Assembly: GCA_002415785.1 (NCBI GenBank) | Contig: DIAJ01000003.1 | Location: 71,079 to 135,078 of the forward strand | Source of the DNA: Flavobacteriales bacterium UBA5081 | GTDB lineage: Bacteria; Bacteroidota; Bacteroidia; Flavobacteriales_E; Vicingaceae | Direction: 5' to 3' | Length of the DNA stretch: 64,000 nucleotides | Shown: positions 27,349-36,461 of the stretch, piece by piece | Numbering within the stretch: the first letter of the stretch is position 1 | Layout of the letters: each line of letters starts with the position of its first letter | Made by a program: the position numbers and the translations under genes | Notes under the pieces: model-generated | The model's database searches: none | Told to the model about the DNA's origin: nothing | Seen by the model: only the letters and a program-made list of their open reading frames with translations

Positions 27349-28252
27349 TGATTGTCATTTTTATTTTTTTTTCTTCTCGATGTATGCAAAGATTCCTTCC
27401 CATAATTAGAGCGCAATTTTTTTCAATATGTCCTGCAGGAATGCCAAAAATGATAGGAATATTCAAGTCGCTGCAGTTTTTTAAAATAATTTCTTGAGCT
27501 GTTTTCCCATACGGAATTGTGTTGTCATTCATATCGCTCATTCCTCCTACCAAAATACCTTTACATCCTTCAAAAACCCCGGCTCTTTTGAGGTTCATCA
27601 GCATGCGATCAATATGGTAAAGGTATTCATCCAGGTCTTCCATAAATAAAAACTTACCATTGCTACTAATCTGAGAGTTAGTTCCGGTGAGACTATATAT
27701 AATGGACAAATTCCCACCAACAATCGGAGCTTGCATTTTTTCAAAATTTAAAATCGATTTTGGCTCGGCTTCAAATTCATAGTGTAGCTGTTCACCAAAT
27801 AGAGCTTTTTTCAAACTTTTTGTGGCATCGTTTTCTCCGTTTTTAGGAAAGTTGATTGGCATCGTTGCGTGTAGTGTTTCAATGCCTAGGTTTTGGTTGA
27901 TGTGGTTGTGTAAAACTGTTACATCGCTGTAGCCTACCAGCCATTTAGGGTGTTTAACGAATCGACTAAAGTCAATTTCGTCAATAAGCTGAACAGTGCC
28001 ATAACCGCCTCTGGCACAAACTACAGCTTTAACACTTGGGTCGTCAATAGCTGATTGTATATCTGCTAACCTTTCTTCTTTTGTGCCTGCAAACTGATGG
28101 TCTTCAGAAAATAAATGTTTGCCAAAACTAACGACTAAACCCCAGCTCTCGAATAATTCTTTAGCAGCTTGTAGTTCGTCTATGGTAATTTTTCTGGCAG
28201 TACTTATAATGCGAAGCTGATCGCCTTTTTGTAGTATTGGAACTTCTTGCAT
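27335..28252 (-). CDS. ldcA: LD-carboxypeptidase (S66 family)
   Basis: 305 residues. Cleaves the L-Lys/DAP-D-Ala bond of murein tetrapeptides during cell-wall recycling. The catalytic serine is in VGYSDVTVLHN, the glutamate region in GGNLSIIYSLTGT...FMEDLDE, and the histidine in GHIEKNCALIMG. No signal peptide is seen, so it acts in the cytoplasm. First gene of a pair with yraN. Confidence 0.9.
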   Translation of the reverse strand: MQEVPILQKGDQLRIISTARKITIDELQAAKELFESWGLVVSFGKHLFSEDHQFAGTKEERLADIQSAIDDPSVKAVVCARGGYGTVQLIDEIDFSRFVKHPKWLVGYSDVTVLHNHINQNLGIETLHATMPINFPKNGENDATKSLKKALFGEQLHYEFEAEPKSILNFEKMQAPIVGGNLSIIYSLTGTNSQISSNGKFLFMEDLDEYLYHIDRMLMNLKRAGVFEGCKGILVGGMSDMNDNTIPYGKTAQEIILKNCSDLNIPIIFGIPAGHIEKNCALIMGRNLCIHREEKKIKMTINGSA

Positions 28253-28388
28253 ACTTCAAAGATAGGAGAAGAAAAAGAAATTTTTCCTTGTAGAGTAGGA
28301 AAACATTCGCATGAAAATTCGTAATCTTGCCTACGCAAATTTTTTTACTCACTTTAGCTTTTTGATAAGCATAAAGTTTGCAAAAGCC

Positions 28389-28462
28389 GGGCCTATAGCT
28401 CAGCTGGTTAGAGCACTTGACTCATAATCAAGTGGTCCCTGGTTCGAGTCCAGGTGGGCCCA
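28389..28462 (+). tRNA. tRNA with CAT anticodon (tRNA-Ile2 or elongator tRNA-Met)
   Basis: A complete cloverleaf: acceptor GGGCCTA/TGGGCCC, D arm GCTC...GAGC, anticodon stem CTTGA/TCAAG with loop CTCATAA, T arm CCTGG/CCAGG with TTCGAGT. CCA is not encoded. The CAT anticodon belongs either to Met or, after lysidine modification, to Ile reading AUA; the GGGCC acceptor resembles Ile tRNAs. A promoter-like TAAAGTTTG lies at 28372-28380. Confidence 0.93.
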
Positions 28463-28463
28463 C

Positions 28464-28505
28464 AAAATGAAAAATCCTCCAAGATTCTTGGGGGATTTTT
28501 CATTT
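28464..28505 (+). terminator. tRNA terminator hairpin
   Basis: Long inverted repeat, AAATGAAAAATCCTCCAAG against CTTGGGGGATTTTTCATTT with a 3-base loop, directly after the tRNA. Confidence 0.85.
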
Positions 28506-28555
28506 CTAGCGTTGCGGACGAGAAGCCTGTGCTGAGCGACGGAGGAGTCGAAGTA

Positions 28556-28571
28556 AGTCCAGGTGGCCACA
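28556..28571 (+). pseudogene. Fragment of a tRNA 3' end
   Basis: AGTCCAGGTGGCCACA matches the T-arm/acceptor end of the tRNA at 28389-28462 except for two missing bases, and is followed, like that tRNA, by a terminator. It looks like the remains of a second tandem tRNA copy. Confidence 0.55.
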
Positions 28572-28580
28572 GAACAAACA

Positions 28581-28617
28581 ACCTAACTGTCAACTAATTA
28601 AGTTAGGTCGTTTTTTT
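28581..28617 (+). terminator. Intrinsic terminator behind the tRNA fragment
   Basis: ACCTAAC (28581-28587) pairs with GTTAGGT (28602-28608), then CG and seven T residues. Confidence 0.75.
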
Positions 28618-28803
28618 GTCTTAATGTTAAAAATGATTTTAAGTCGGGTGTTTGCATAATTGCTAGTAATTTAGAATAACACCTTTAATCAAGAATTAAA
28701 TATGGAGTTTTATTACCTATTTTTAAGCCAACTCACCAAACTCCTCATTACCAAATTAGACTATCAATAAAACTGTTTTACCAGTACTATCATCGGATTA
28801 GCT

Positions 28804-28811
28804 TAACTTTG
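28804..28811 (+). promoter_or_regulatory. -7 element next to the gpmI start codon
   Basis: TAACTTTG, an exact TAnnTTTG, ends only 4 bases before the gpmI ATG. Transcription would start at or very near the A of ATG, giving a leaderless message. Confidence 0.6.
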
Positions 28812-28815
28812 TATT

Positions 28816-30345
28816 ATGAATAATCAAAAGAAAGTTGCACTGATCATATTGGACGGTTGGGGATATGGGAAGAAAGATCGCTCCAATGCTATTTACAAAG
28901 CTCAAACACCTGTTTTTGATGATTTATTGAAAAAACACCCCAACGCTACATTGCTAACAGATGGCGAACATGTGGGCCTACCTAAAGGACAAATGGGCAA
29001 CTCAGAGGTTGGGCACTTAAATATAGGAGCCGGAAGGGTCGTTTATCAAGACTTAGTAAAAATTAACCGAGCCATTAACTCCAATGAACTTGCGCAAAAT
29101 AAAAACTTGATTGAAGCGTTCAGCTATGCTAAGAATGAAAATAAAAAAGTGCACTTCTTAGGCTTGGTTTCTGATGGCGGCATTCATTCTCACCAAAGTC
29201 ACCTTATAGCTTTATGCAAACTTGCTAAGGACAATGGGGTTAAAAACTCTTTCATACATGCATTTACAGATGGTAGAGATACTGACCCTCGAAGTGGGAA
29301 AGGGTTTATTCATTCACTCCAAGAAAGCATAAAAAACACACCTACAAAAATTGCTTCCGTTATTGGCAGGTATTATGCCATGGATCGAGACTTGAGGTGG
29401 GAACGTATCAAAGAGGCTTATGACTTGATGGTTAAGAAAAAAGGAGATAAAACATCTGATGTTTTAAATGCTATTCAGAAGTCTTATGACAGTGGAGTTA
29501 CTGATGAATTTATAAAACCTATTGTTTGTTGTGATTCTAATAACAATGCACTAACTCATATTGAAAAAGACGACGTAGTCATTTGCTTTAATTTTAGAAC
29601 TGATCGTTGCCGACAAATTACACGTGCTTTACATCAAGAGGAATTTCCGAAGTTTGAAATGAGTAAGCTTCCCCTCTACTTTGTAACAATGACCACTTAC
29701 GATGCAAGTTTTAAGGGAGTAAAAGTGCTTTTTGAAAAAGACAATTTAAAAAACACTTTGGGTGAAGTATTGAGCAAGTCCGGTAAGAAACAAATTAGAA
29801 TTGCAGAAACTGAAAAATACCCACATGTTACATTCTTTTTTTCCGGAGGTAGAGAAAAAGAGTTTGCAGGCGAAAAACGAATTATGGTACCCTCTCCCAA
29901 AGTAGCTACTTACGATTTACAACCGGAGATGAGCGCAGAGGAAGTAAAAGAAAAAATCATAACTGAAATCAAAAATGAAAATGCCGACTTCATTTGTCTA
30001 AATTTTGCAAATCCCGATATGGTTGGACACACTGGAGTTTTTGACGCTATTGTTAAGGCTGTAGAAAAAGTGGATGATTGCACCGGACAAATTATTGAAA
30101 ATGGATTAAAACACGGTTACTCTTTTATCATCATTGCCGATCATGGAAATGCAGACTTCGCCATAAATGAAGACGGCTCTGCTAACACAGCACACACCAC
30201 CAATCCTGTTCCTGTAATTTTAATTGATTCTGACTACCAAAATATTAAAAGTGGAAAACTCGCTGATGTTGCTCCTAGCATTTTAAAGTTAATGGACATA
30301 GATATTCCAAAAGAGATGAATGGCGAAGTATTAGTCAATAAATAA
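28816..30345 (+). CDS. gpmI: 2,3-bisphosphoglycerate-independent phosphoglycerate mutase
   Basis: 509 residues. Interconverts 3- and 2-phosphoglycerate in glycolysis using two manganese ions. Metal site LILDGWG near the N-terminus, nucleophilic serine in GQMGNSEVGH, and later metal ligands in FANPDMVGHTG and IIIADHGNAD. Length and motifs are normal. The start is certain from the conserved VALIILDGWGYG eight residues in. Confidence 0.97.
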   Translation: MNNQKKVALIILDGWGYGKKDRSNAIYKAQTPVFDDLLKKHPNATLLTDGEHVGLPKGQMGNSEVGHLNIGAGRVVYQDLVKINRAINSNELAQNKNLIEAFSYAKNENKKVHFLGLVSDGGIHSHQSHLIALCKLAKDNGVKNSFIHAFTDGRDTDPRSGKGFIHSLQESIKNTPTKIASVIGRYYAMDRDLRWERIKEAYDLMVKKKGDKTSDVLNAIQKSYDSGVTDEFIKPIVCCDSNNNALTHIEKDDVVICFNFRTDRCRQITRALHQEEFPKFEMSKLPLYFVTMTTYDASFKGVKVLFEKDNLKNTLGEVLSKSGKKQIRIAETEKYPHVTFFFSGGREKEFAGEKRIMVPSPKVATYDLQPEMSAEEVKEKIITEIKNENADFICLNFANPDMVGHTGVFDAIVKAVEKVDDCTGQIIENGLKHGYSFIIIADHGNADFAINEDGSANTAHTTNPVPVILIDSDYQNIKSGKLADVAPSILKLMDIDIPKEMNGEVLVNK

Positions 30346-30346
30346 A

Positions 30347-30859
30347 TCACTTAAACCAACTTGCGTACTTTACATAATTATTAGCAATACGTTCAATTTC
30401 GCCACTTTTTAAGTTTTCAGGAACTTTTTTCACTTTCTTGGCTGGCACACCTGCATAAATATAGCCACTCTCCACTTTTGTATTTTGTAAAACAACCGCT
30501 CCAGCGGCAACTATTGCACCACTCTCTACCACACAATCGTCCATAACTATTGACCCCATACCAATTAACACATCATCATGTATAGTACAACCATGAACAA
30601 TGGCATTATGCCCGATTGATACATTATTTCCAATGGTAGTTGGCGATTTCTTATAGGTACAGTGAACCACTGCTCCATCTTGCACATTTACTCGATTTCC
30701 CATTTTTATGTAATGAACATCTCCACGAACCACAGCATTAAACCATACACTGCACTCATCTCCCATTTCAACTTCGCCAATTATTGTTGCATTTTCTGCA
30801 AAAAAGCAATTCCCTCCATAGCTTGGAGTCTTTTCATTTACCGTTTTAAACAAAGCCAT
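30347..30859 (-). CDS. Gamma carbonic anhydrase family protein
   Basis: 170 residues of left-handed beta-helix hexapeptide repeats. Zinc-ligand histidines occur in GAVVHCTY, VSIGHNAIVHGC, the pattern of gamma carbonic anhydrases and of PaaY/YrdA-like relatives. Members may hydrate CO2 but many show little activity. It is convergent with gpmI and divergent from nfu. Confidence 0.88.
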   Translation of the reverse strand: MALFKTVNEKTPSYGGNCFFAENATIIGEVEMGDECSVWFNAVVRGDVHYIKMGNRVNVQDGAVVHCTYKKSPTTIGNNVSIGHNAIVHGCTIHDDVLIGMGSIVMDDCVVESGAIVAAGAVVLQNTKVESGYIYAGVPAKKVKKVPENLKSGEIERIANNYVKYASWFK

Positions 30860-30876
30860 ATCTTTATTGTATTAAG

Positions 30877-30905
30877 AAGTAATCTTTAAATCTTAGTTAA
30901 CTTTG
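30877..30905 (+). promoter_or_regulatory. Promoter for the NifU-like gene
   Basis: TTG at 30877-30879 and an exact TAACTTTG at 30898-30905, 18 bases apart, 16 bases before the ATG. Confidence 0.65.
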
Positions 30906-30921
30906 CACAAAAATAATTCTT

Positions 30922-31542
30922 ATGGATAAGACAGCAATAGCACCCCATAGTATATACGCAGAAAGTACGCCTAACCCTGCAACAATGAAGTTTGTTTCCA
31001 ATCGATACTTAATCATTGATGGTCAGGTTTACGAATACACTTTAGAAGATGATGCAAGCAACTCTCCTTTAGCTGAAAAATTATTGAACTTTCCATTTGT
31101 AGAGAAGGTTTTTATGGCGAGCAATTTTGTAGCAATTACAAAAACCGACATTATTGAGTGGCAAGATGTCATTCATCAAATTCGCGACTTTTTAGCTGAA
31201 TTTTTAAACAATGGAGGTGTTGTTATTAAAGTTTCTGCTTTGGATCAAAATGCGGAAGAAGAAAATTCTTCAAACAGCATTCAAACACCCAAAAGAGAAA
31301 GTTTAGAAGGAATAGACGCTAAAATTGCAGATATTCTAGATGAATATATTCGACCAGCCGTAGAAAGTGATGGCGGAGCAATTCACTTCCACTCTTTTGA
31401 AGAAGGTAAAGTAAGTGTGGTTTTAAAAGGCGCATGCAGCGGTTGTCCTTCTTCAACGATGACCCTAAAAGCAGGAATTGAAAATATGTTGAAGGAAATG
31501 CTTCCGGGACAAATCAAAGAAGTTGAAGCCATTAACGGCTAA
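30922..31542 (+). CDS. Nfu-type iron-sulfur cluster carrier protein
   Basis: 206 residues: N-terminal Nfu_N domain (AESTPNPATMKFVSNRYLI) and C-terminal NifU-like domain with the cluster-binding CxxC in GACSGCPSSTMTL. Nfu proteins receive and deliver 4Fe-4S clusters to target enzymes. The two-domain layout matches Nfu/NfuA-like Bacteroidota proteins. No other Fe-S assembly genes are in the window. Confidence 0.92.
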   Translation: MDKTAIAPHSIYAESTPNPATMKFVSNRYLIIDGQVYEYTLEDDASNSPLAEKLLNFPFVEKVFMASNFVAITKTDIIEWQDVIHQIRDFLAEFLNNGGVVIKVSALDQNAEEENSSNSIQTPKRESLEGIDAKIADILDEYIRPAVESDGGAIHFHSFEEGKVSVVLKGACSGCPSSTMTLKAGIENMLKEMLPGQIKEVEAING

Positions 31543-31582
31543 TTCGAGCAGTTTTCTTATCTTTCGCAAAAATTACTCAGCC

Positions 31583-32935
31583 ATGAAAAAGATAGTAAAT
31601 TGCGGAATAGCGATGTTTTTTGCTGTTCAATTAAATGCACAAATAAGCATTAATCAAAACCACATGCCACAAGCGGGCGACACATTGCGATATAGTGTTG
31701 CTGCTATGGACACAGCAGTTTTGCTCAACTTTCAAAACAGCGGAGCCAATCAAAGCTGGCAGTTTGATAGCTTGCAAGCGATAAGACAAGGTGTTTCAAG
31801 ATATTACAACTCTTCTCAAACACCTTACAGCAACCAAGTTAGTAATCGTATCGCTGAAAAACTGGCAGATACATTATCAATGGGAGGCATTGATCTTTAT
31901 GATGTTTATGAATTTTATAATCTAGACAGCAATGAGTTTGCAAAAGATTATCGAGGAGCAACGGTTCCTACTGCCTTTGGGAACATATCCATTGCTCCAA
32001 ACTTTAGCGACAAGGACGAAATTTATCAATTCCCTCTTAACTATCAAGATAGAGACAGCAGTACTTTTAACTTTACCTTTAACAATGTTTTTCCTCCGGC
32101 TTATTTAGCTTCGTACGGTTATAGAATTAATGAAGTAGACGCTTGGGGAACTCTAACGACCCCCTACGATACATTTAATTGCATTAGAGTAATTACAGAT
32201 GTGGTCGCTTACGATACCGTTAGTTTTGGCACTACCAATTTTGGCATAAACAGCCATATTAGAGAGTACAAATGGCTAACCACTCAATTTGGAATTCCGG
32301 CATTAACAGTTAGTGGTAATGTTGTAGCCGGAACTTTTATTCCAACTACAGTTGAATACAGAGATAGTATGAGAAACGTACCTTCAATTTTTGCTCCATT
32401 AGCGCTTTTTGGTGCAGACACCACTGAATTAGAGTTGGGAGACAGCACCACTTTAAACAACAATACTATTAGCATTAGTCCATACAACTCTAGCTGGTCG
32501 ATTAGCCCACAAACTTACCGCTGGGCAAATGGCACAAATGCAAATAGTCAATCCCCTATGGTAGCTTTTACCGATACCGGTTATTACAGCATTCAGCTTA
32601 GAGTAATGAATCAGGAAGGAAGTGACTCTTTATTATTGACAAATTATATTAAAGTAAACCCGGTTACCACTTTCTTGAAAGAGAATACACTTACTAAAAG
32701 ATCAATTAAACTTTACCCTAATCCGGTACAAAGTGGTGAAAAGATTTTCTTTAAAAAAGAGATGAACTTTCAGGCTTATGAGCTTTATGCATTAAATGGT
32801 CAGCTGATCAGCAAAGAAAGGCTAAGTAGCAATCAAAACTCTATAACAATCCCAGACTTAAAATCAGGAATATACCTTGTTCAGTTTATTAACGAAGAAG
32901 CGACTTTTCGTCAAAAGTTGATTATTAAAAAATAG
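31583..32935 (+). CDS. T9SS type A sorting domain protein
   Basis: 450 residues from the ATG at 31583, which gives a proper signal peptide (MKKIVNCGIAMFFAVQLNAQ); a longer frame from 31523 overlaps nfu and is rejected. The mature protein has no domain that I recognise; a PKD-like segment (WANGTNANSQSPMVAFTDTG, YYSIQLRV) precedes the T9SS signal from IKLYPNPVQSGEKIFF to FRQKLIIKK. Promoter-like TATCTTTC precedes it. Predicted to be secreted or surface-attached. Confidence 0.85.
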   Translation: MKKIVNCGIAMFFAVQLNAQISINQNHMPQAGDTLRYSVAAMDTAVLLNFQNSGANQSWQFDSLQAIRQGVSRYYNSSQTPYSNQVSNRIAEKLADTLSMGGIDLYDVYEFYNLDSNEFAKDYRGATVPTAFGNISIAPNFSDKDEIYQFPLNYQDRDSSTFNFTFNNVFPPAYLASYGYRINEVDAWGTLTTPYDTFNCIRVITDVVAYDTVSFGTTNFGINSHIREYKWLTTQFGIPALTVSGNVVAGTFIPTTVEYRDSMRNVPSIFAPLALFGADTTELELGDSTTLNNNTISISPYNSSWSISPQTYRWANGTNANSQSPMVAFTDTGYYSIQLRVMNQEGSDSLLLTNYIKVNPVTTFLKENTLTKRSIKLYPNPVQSGEKIFFKKEMNFQAYELYALNGQLISKERLSSNQNSITIPDLKSGIYLVQFINEEATFRQKLIIKK

Positions 32936-32987
32936 TTAATTCAAACAGCTAACAGGCTATAGAATAAAAGTCAAACTTTTAGAATCG

Positions 32988-32995
32988 TATTTTTG
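32988..32995 (+). promoter_or_regulatory. nhaA promoter -7 element
   Basis: TATTTTTG, an exact match to TAnnTTTG, 17 bases before the nhaA ATG. Confidence 0.55.
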
Positions 32996-33012
32996 CGACT
33001 TTCAAAAAATAT

Positions 33013-34422
33013 ATGACAGGAGAAGAAATAAGAAAAGAGAAGGAAAAAATAAATTACAATGATGAGAAAATGTATCTAATTGATCGTTTCCTCGCTCCCG
33101 TAAATAATCTCCTTAGAAACAAACCTGTATCGGGAATTTTACTATTTATTGCCGTTATTGTTGCACTCATTTGGGCGAACTCTGATTATGCTGAAAGCTA
33201 TCATCATTTGTGGGAAACTCACATGCGTATTGGTGTAGGCAATTTTGAAATCGACAAAAGTTTACATCATTGGATTAATGATGGCTTAATGGCTATTTTT
33301 TTCTTTGTTGTAGGTTTAGAAATCAAAAGAGAAATTATGGGTGGTGATTTATCCACCTGGCGAAAGGCCTCTTTACCTGCAGCTGCAGCTGTTGGAGGAA
33401 TGCTTTTCCCTGCATTAATTTACTTGGTGTTTAATTTTGGTTCTGAAACAGAAGCAGGCTGGGGAGTTCCTATGGCAACAGACATTGCTTTTACACTGGG
33501 TGTTTTATCCCTCTTAGGAAAAAAAGTACCTATTAGTTTAAAACTGTTTTTAACTGCCTTAGCCATTGTGGATGATTTAGGCGCAGTTTTAGTAATCGCT
33601 TTTTTTTACACAGAGAATCTACTTTTATTATACTTAGAATATGGTTTAGTATTCTTCATTTTGCTGGCAGTTGGAAACTGGATCGGCATTCGAAATACCG
33701 CCTATTATGCAATAATCGGGATTTGCGGACTTTGGGTTGCATTTTTACTTTCGGGTGTGCATGCTACTATTGCCGGTGTACTTTCTGCTATGACCATTCC
33801 GGCAAAAACGAAAATCAACAAATATGGCTTCATTCATCAAGTGAGAGGCTTACTAAAAAAGCTAAAAGCCACCCCGGCCATGGTGGGCTCATTTATGAGC
33901 GATGAACAACATGAGATAATTGAAGATCTTAAAGAGGTTAGAGCGAAAGTTGAACCACCACTTCAAAAACTGGAGTATGCTTTAAACCCCATCGTTTCCT
34001 TTTTTGTACTACCGCTTTTTGCATTGAGTAATGCGGGAATCAATTTAGATGTAAATATTTGGGACGCATTGACCAACAATGTTTCTTTGGGTATTATTTG
34101 TGGATTAATTTTGGGAAAAATGCTGGGAATTGTTTCTTTTTCAGCCCTTTTTATCAAATTAGGAATTTCCGATATGCCAAGAAATACTAATTGGGGAATA
34201 TTAACTGGCGCAGCTATAATGGCAGGAATAGGATTTACCATGTCTATCTTTATTTCAAACCTAGCATTTGACGACCCGGAAGTTAATCGTCAGTCAAAGA
34301 TGGCTATATTATTTGCTTCTACCCTTGCGGGAATTATTGGTATGCTTACGATAAATTACTTCATAAAAAAGCTTCCCATCGAGAAGAAACAGAAGAAAAA
34401 GAAAGCCGTGCAGAATGCTTAA
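33013..34422 (+). CDS. nhaA: Na+/H+ antiporter NhaA
   Basis: 469 residues with about 12 membrane helices. The family's ion-binding aspartates are in LTALAIVDDLGAVLVIAFFY, with GWGVPMATDIAFTLG and IMAGIGFTMSIFISNLAF also typical. Exchanges external protons for internal sodium, supporting pH and salt balance, which suits a marine or brackish habitat. A charged insert of ~40 residues (about 285-325) and a lysine-rich tail are longer than in E. coli NhaA. Confidence 0.95.
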   Translation: MTGEEIRKEKEKINYNDEKMYLIDRFLAPVNNLLRNKPVSGILLFIAVIVALIWANSDYAESYHHLWETHMRIGVGNFEIDKSLHHWINDGLMAIFFFVVGLEIKREIMGGDLSTWRKASLPAAAAVGGMLFPALIYLVFNFGSETEAGWGVPMATDIAFTLGVLSLLGKKVPISLKLFLTALAIVDDLGAVLVIAFFYTENLLLLYLEYGLVFFILLAVGNWIGIRNTAYYAIIGICGLWVAFLLSGVHATIAGVLSAMTIPAKTKINKYGFIHQVRGLLKKLKATPAMVGSFMSDEQHEIIEDLKEVRAKVEPPLQKLEYALNPIVSFFVLPLFALSNAGINLDVNIWDALTNNVSLGIICGLILGKMLGIVSFSALFIKLGISDMPRNTNWGILTGAAIMAGIGFTMSIFISNLAFDDPEVNRQSKMAILFASTLAGIIGMLTINYFIKKLPIEKKQKKKKAVQNA

Positions 34423-34458
34423 TTTTGCCTTGATTTTGCACTTTACCTAATTTCGAGA

Positions 34459-36360
34459 ATGAGCGACCAAATAAAACACGAATGTGGCATTGCCTTTATT
34501 CGCTTAAGAAAACCACTGGAATACTACATTCAAAAATACGGATCAGTAACTTATGGCTTAAACAAGTTATACTTACTGATGGAGAAGCAACACAACAGAG
34601 GACAAGATGGCGCCGGTGTTGGAAACATTAAATTAGATATGCCTCCCGGTTCTAGGTATATCAGTAGGGTTCGCTCAAACGACAGCCAACCCATTAAAGA
34701 AGTTTTTGCAAGAATCAATCAGCAGTTTTACGATTTACAAGAAAAAAGTCCGGAGCTGCTTAAAGATATTAATTACCTCAAACAAAACCTCAGCTTTACC
34801 GGAGAAGTAATGCTCGGGCATTTGCGTTACGGTACTTTTGGCAAAAATAGCATTGAAAATTGCCATCCTTTTTTAAGACAAAACAACTGGATGACCAGAA
34901 ACTTGGTTGTAGCCGGTAACTTTAATCTTACAAATGTTGATGAACTTTTTGGTTTATTAGTTGACTTAGGTCAACACCCAAAAGAACATTCTGACACTGT
35001 TACAGTTCTCGAAAAAATTGGTCATTTTTTAGATGTAGAAAACCAAAAACTCTACAAGAAATACAAAGAACAAGGTTATTCAAAAAAGGAAATTTCTGAA
35101 GAGATTGTCAAGAATATGAAAGTTCATCGCATTTTGAGAAATGCAGCCGAAGACTGGGATGGTGGATACACCATGGCCGGAATGATTGGACACGGAGATG
35201 CTTTTGTATTGAGAGACCCTTCGGGAATTCGTCCGGCGTTTTACTATTATGACGATGAAGTGGTTGTGGTAACCTCTGAGCGACCAGCTATTCAAACTGC
35301 TTTTAACGTTCCTGCAGAAAGCATTCAGGAGTTAGATCCGGGACATGCCATCATTGTTAAGAAAGATGCTTCCTTCAAAATCAAGCAAATTAGAGAGCCG
35401 CTAACAAAAACGCCCTGTTCTTTTGAAAGAATTTACTTTTCTCGAGGAAGCGATAAAGATATATACAATGAACGTAAAGAGCTGGGCCGTTCAATTTGTA
35501 CGGAAGTACTAAAAGGAATTGATTACGATTTAAAAAATTCCGTTTTTTCTTTTATTCCCAATACAGCAGAAACTTCTTTTTATGGAATGGTGAAAGGAAT
35601 GGATGCTTATTTAAACGAGGTGAAAAAGAAAAAAATCACCCAAATGGGCAAGCAGGTTGATCCGGACAAACTGCACGAAATTCTAAACATTAGCACCAGA
35701 GTTGAAAAAATTGCCATTAAGGATGCTAAGCTTAGAACATTTATTACTCAAGATGATGCTCGCGACGACTTAGTTACTCACGTTTATGACATTACCTATG
35801 GCACTGTTCGCAAAGGAAAAGATAATCTTGTAGTGATTGATGACTCGATAGTTAGAGGAACAACATTGAAGCAAAGTATTCTGAGAATTCTCGATCGATT
35901 AGGACCCAAGAAAATAATCATAGCCTCTTCAGCTCCGCAGATTAGATACCCGGATTGTTATGGAATTGACATGGCAAAACTGGGAGATTTTGTTGCTTTT
36001 CAAGCAGCCATTGTCTTGTTAAAAGAAAATGGAATGGAAGGTAAAATTAAGGAGGTTTACGATAAGTGTAAAGCACAAGAAAGTTTACCGAAAAATGAGA
36101 TAAAAAACTACGTTAAGGAAATTTATGAGCCTTTTTTAGCTACAGAAATTTCTGCTAAAATATCCGAATTACTGACTCCCCCTTCATTGAATGCAGAGGT
36201 GCAAATAATCTATCAAACAATTGAAGGTCTGCACAAAGCTATTCCGGAACATAAAGGAGATTGGTATTTCACAGGAAATTATCCAACTCCGGGAGGAAAC
36301 AAAGTTGTAAACAGAAGCTTTATTTATTTTTACGAAGGTAGAAATGAAAGAGCTTATTAA
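34459..36360 (+). CDS. purF: Amidophosphoribosyltransferase, long Bacteroidota form
   Basis: 633 residues. First step of purine synthesis: PRPP plus glutamine to phosphoribosylamine. Glutamine amidotransferase domain with Cys9 (HECGIAFIRL), EKQHNRGQDGAG and TFGKNSIENCHPF; the PRPP-binding loop is VVIDDSIVRGTTLKQS. It is about 130 residues longer than E. coli PurF, with extra segments in both halves, as in other Bacteroidota. The eight residues before the cysteine should be cleaved to free its amino group. A close relative with another substrate cannot be excluded. Confidence 0.85.
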   Translation: MSDQIKHECGIAFIRLRKPLEYYIQKYGSVTYGLNKLYLLMEKQHNRGQDGAGVGNIKLDMPPGSRYISRVRSNDSQPIKEVFARINQQFYDLQEKSPELLKDINYLKQNLSFTGEVMLGHLRYGTFGKNSIENCHPFLRQNNWMTRNLVVAGNFNLTNVDELFGLLVDLGQHPKEHSDTVTVLEKIGHFLDVENQKLYKKYKEQGYSKKEISEEIVKNMKVHRILRNAAEDWDGGYTMAGMIGHGDAFVLRDPSGIRPAFYYYDDEVVVVTSERPAIQTAFNVPAESIQELDPGHAIIVKKDASFKIKQIREPLTKTPCSFERIYFSRGSDKDIYNERKELGRSICTEVLKGIDYDLKNSVFSFIPNTAETSFYGMVKGMDAYLNEVKKKKITQMGKQVDPDKLHEILNISTRVEKIAIKDAKLRTFITQDDARDDLVTHVYDITYGTVRKGKDNLVVIDDSIVRGTTLKQSILRILDRLGPKKIIIASSAPQIRYPDCYGIDMAKLGDFVAFQAAIVLLKENGMEGKIKEVYDKCKAQESLPKNEIKNYVKEIYEPFLATEISAKISELLTPPSLNAEVQIIYQTIEGLHKAIPEHKGDWYFTGNYPTPGGNKVVNRSFIYFYEGRNERAY

Positions 36361-36407
36361 GCAATAAATCGATAAAATTTGCGATTTAAACTATTTCATT
36401 TTCGGCA

Positions 36408-36436
36408 TTGTTTCGAACTAAATAATGCTATATTTG
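36408..36436 (+). promoter_or_regulatory. dxs promoter
   Basis: TTG at 36408-36410, 18 bases, then an exact TATATTTG at 36429-36436, 25 bases before the ATG. Confidence 0.65.
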
Positions 36437-36461
36437 TTTACAAAGCCAAGCAGCTATAACT

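Larger units (their letters stand above)
28463..28815. other. Spacer holding two terminators, a dispersed repeat and a tRNA 3'-end fragment
   Basis: No gene. After the first terminator there is a CTGAGCGACGGAGGAGTCGA-type dispersed repeat (about 28530-28550), a fragment matching the tRNA 3' end (28556-28571), a second terminator (28581-28617) and then AT-rich sequence up to the gpmI promoter at 28804. Confidence 0.7.

Noticed and set aside
31523..31582. Upstream start of the T9SS protein
   Set aside because: It overlaps nfu and delays the signal peptide; ATG 31583 fits better.
33963..34241. Minus-strand ORF of 92 codons inside nhaA
   Set aside because: Antisense shadow of membrane helices.
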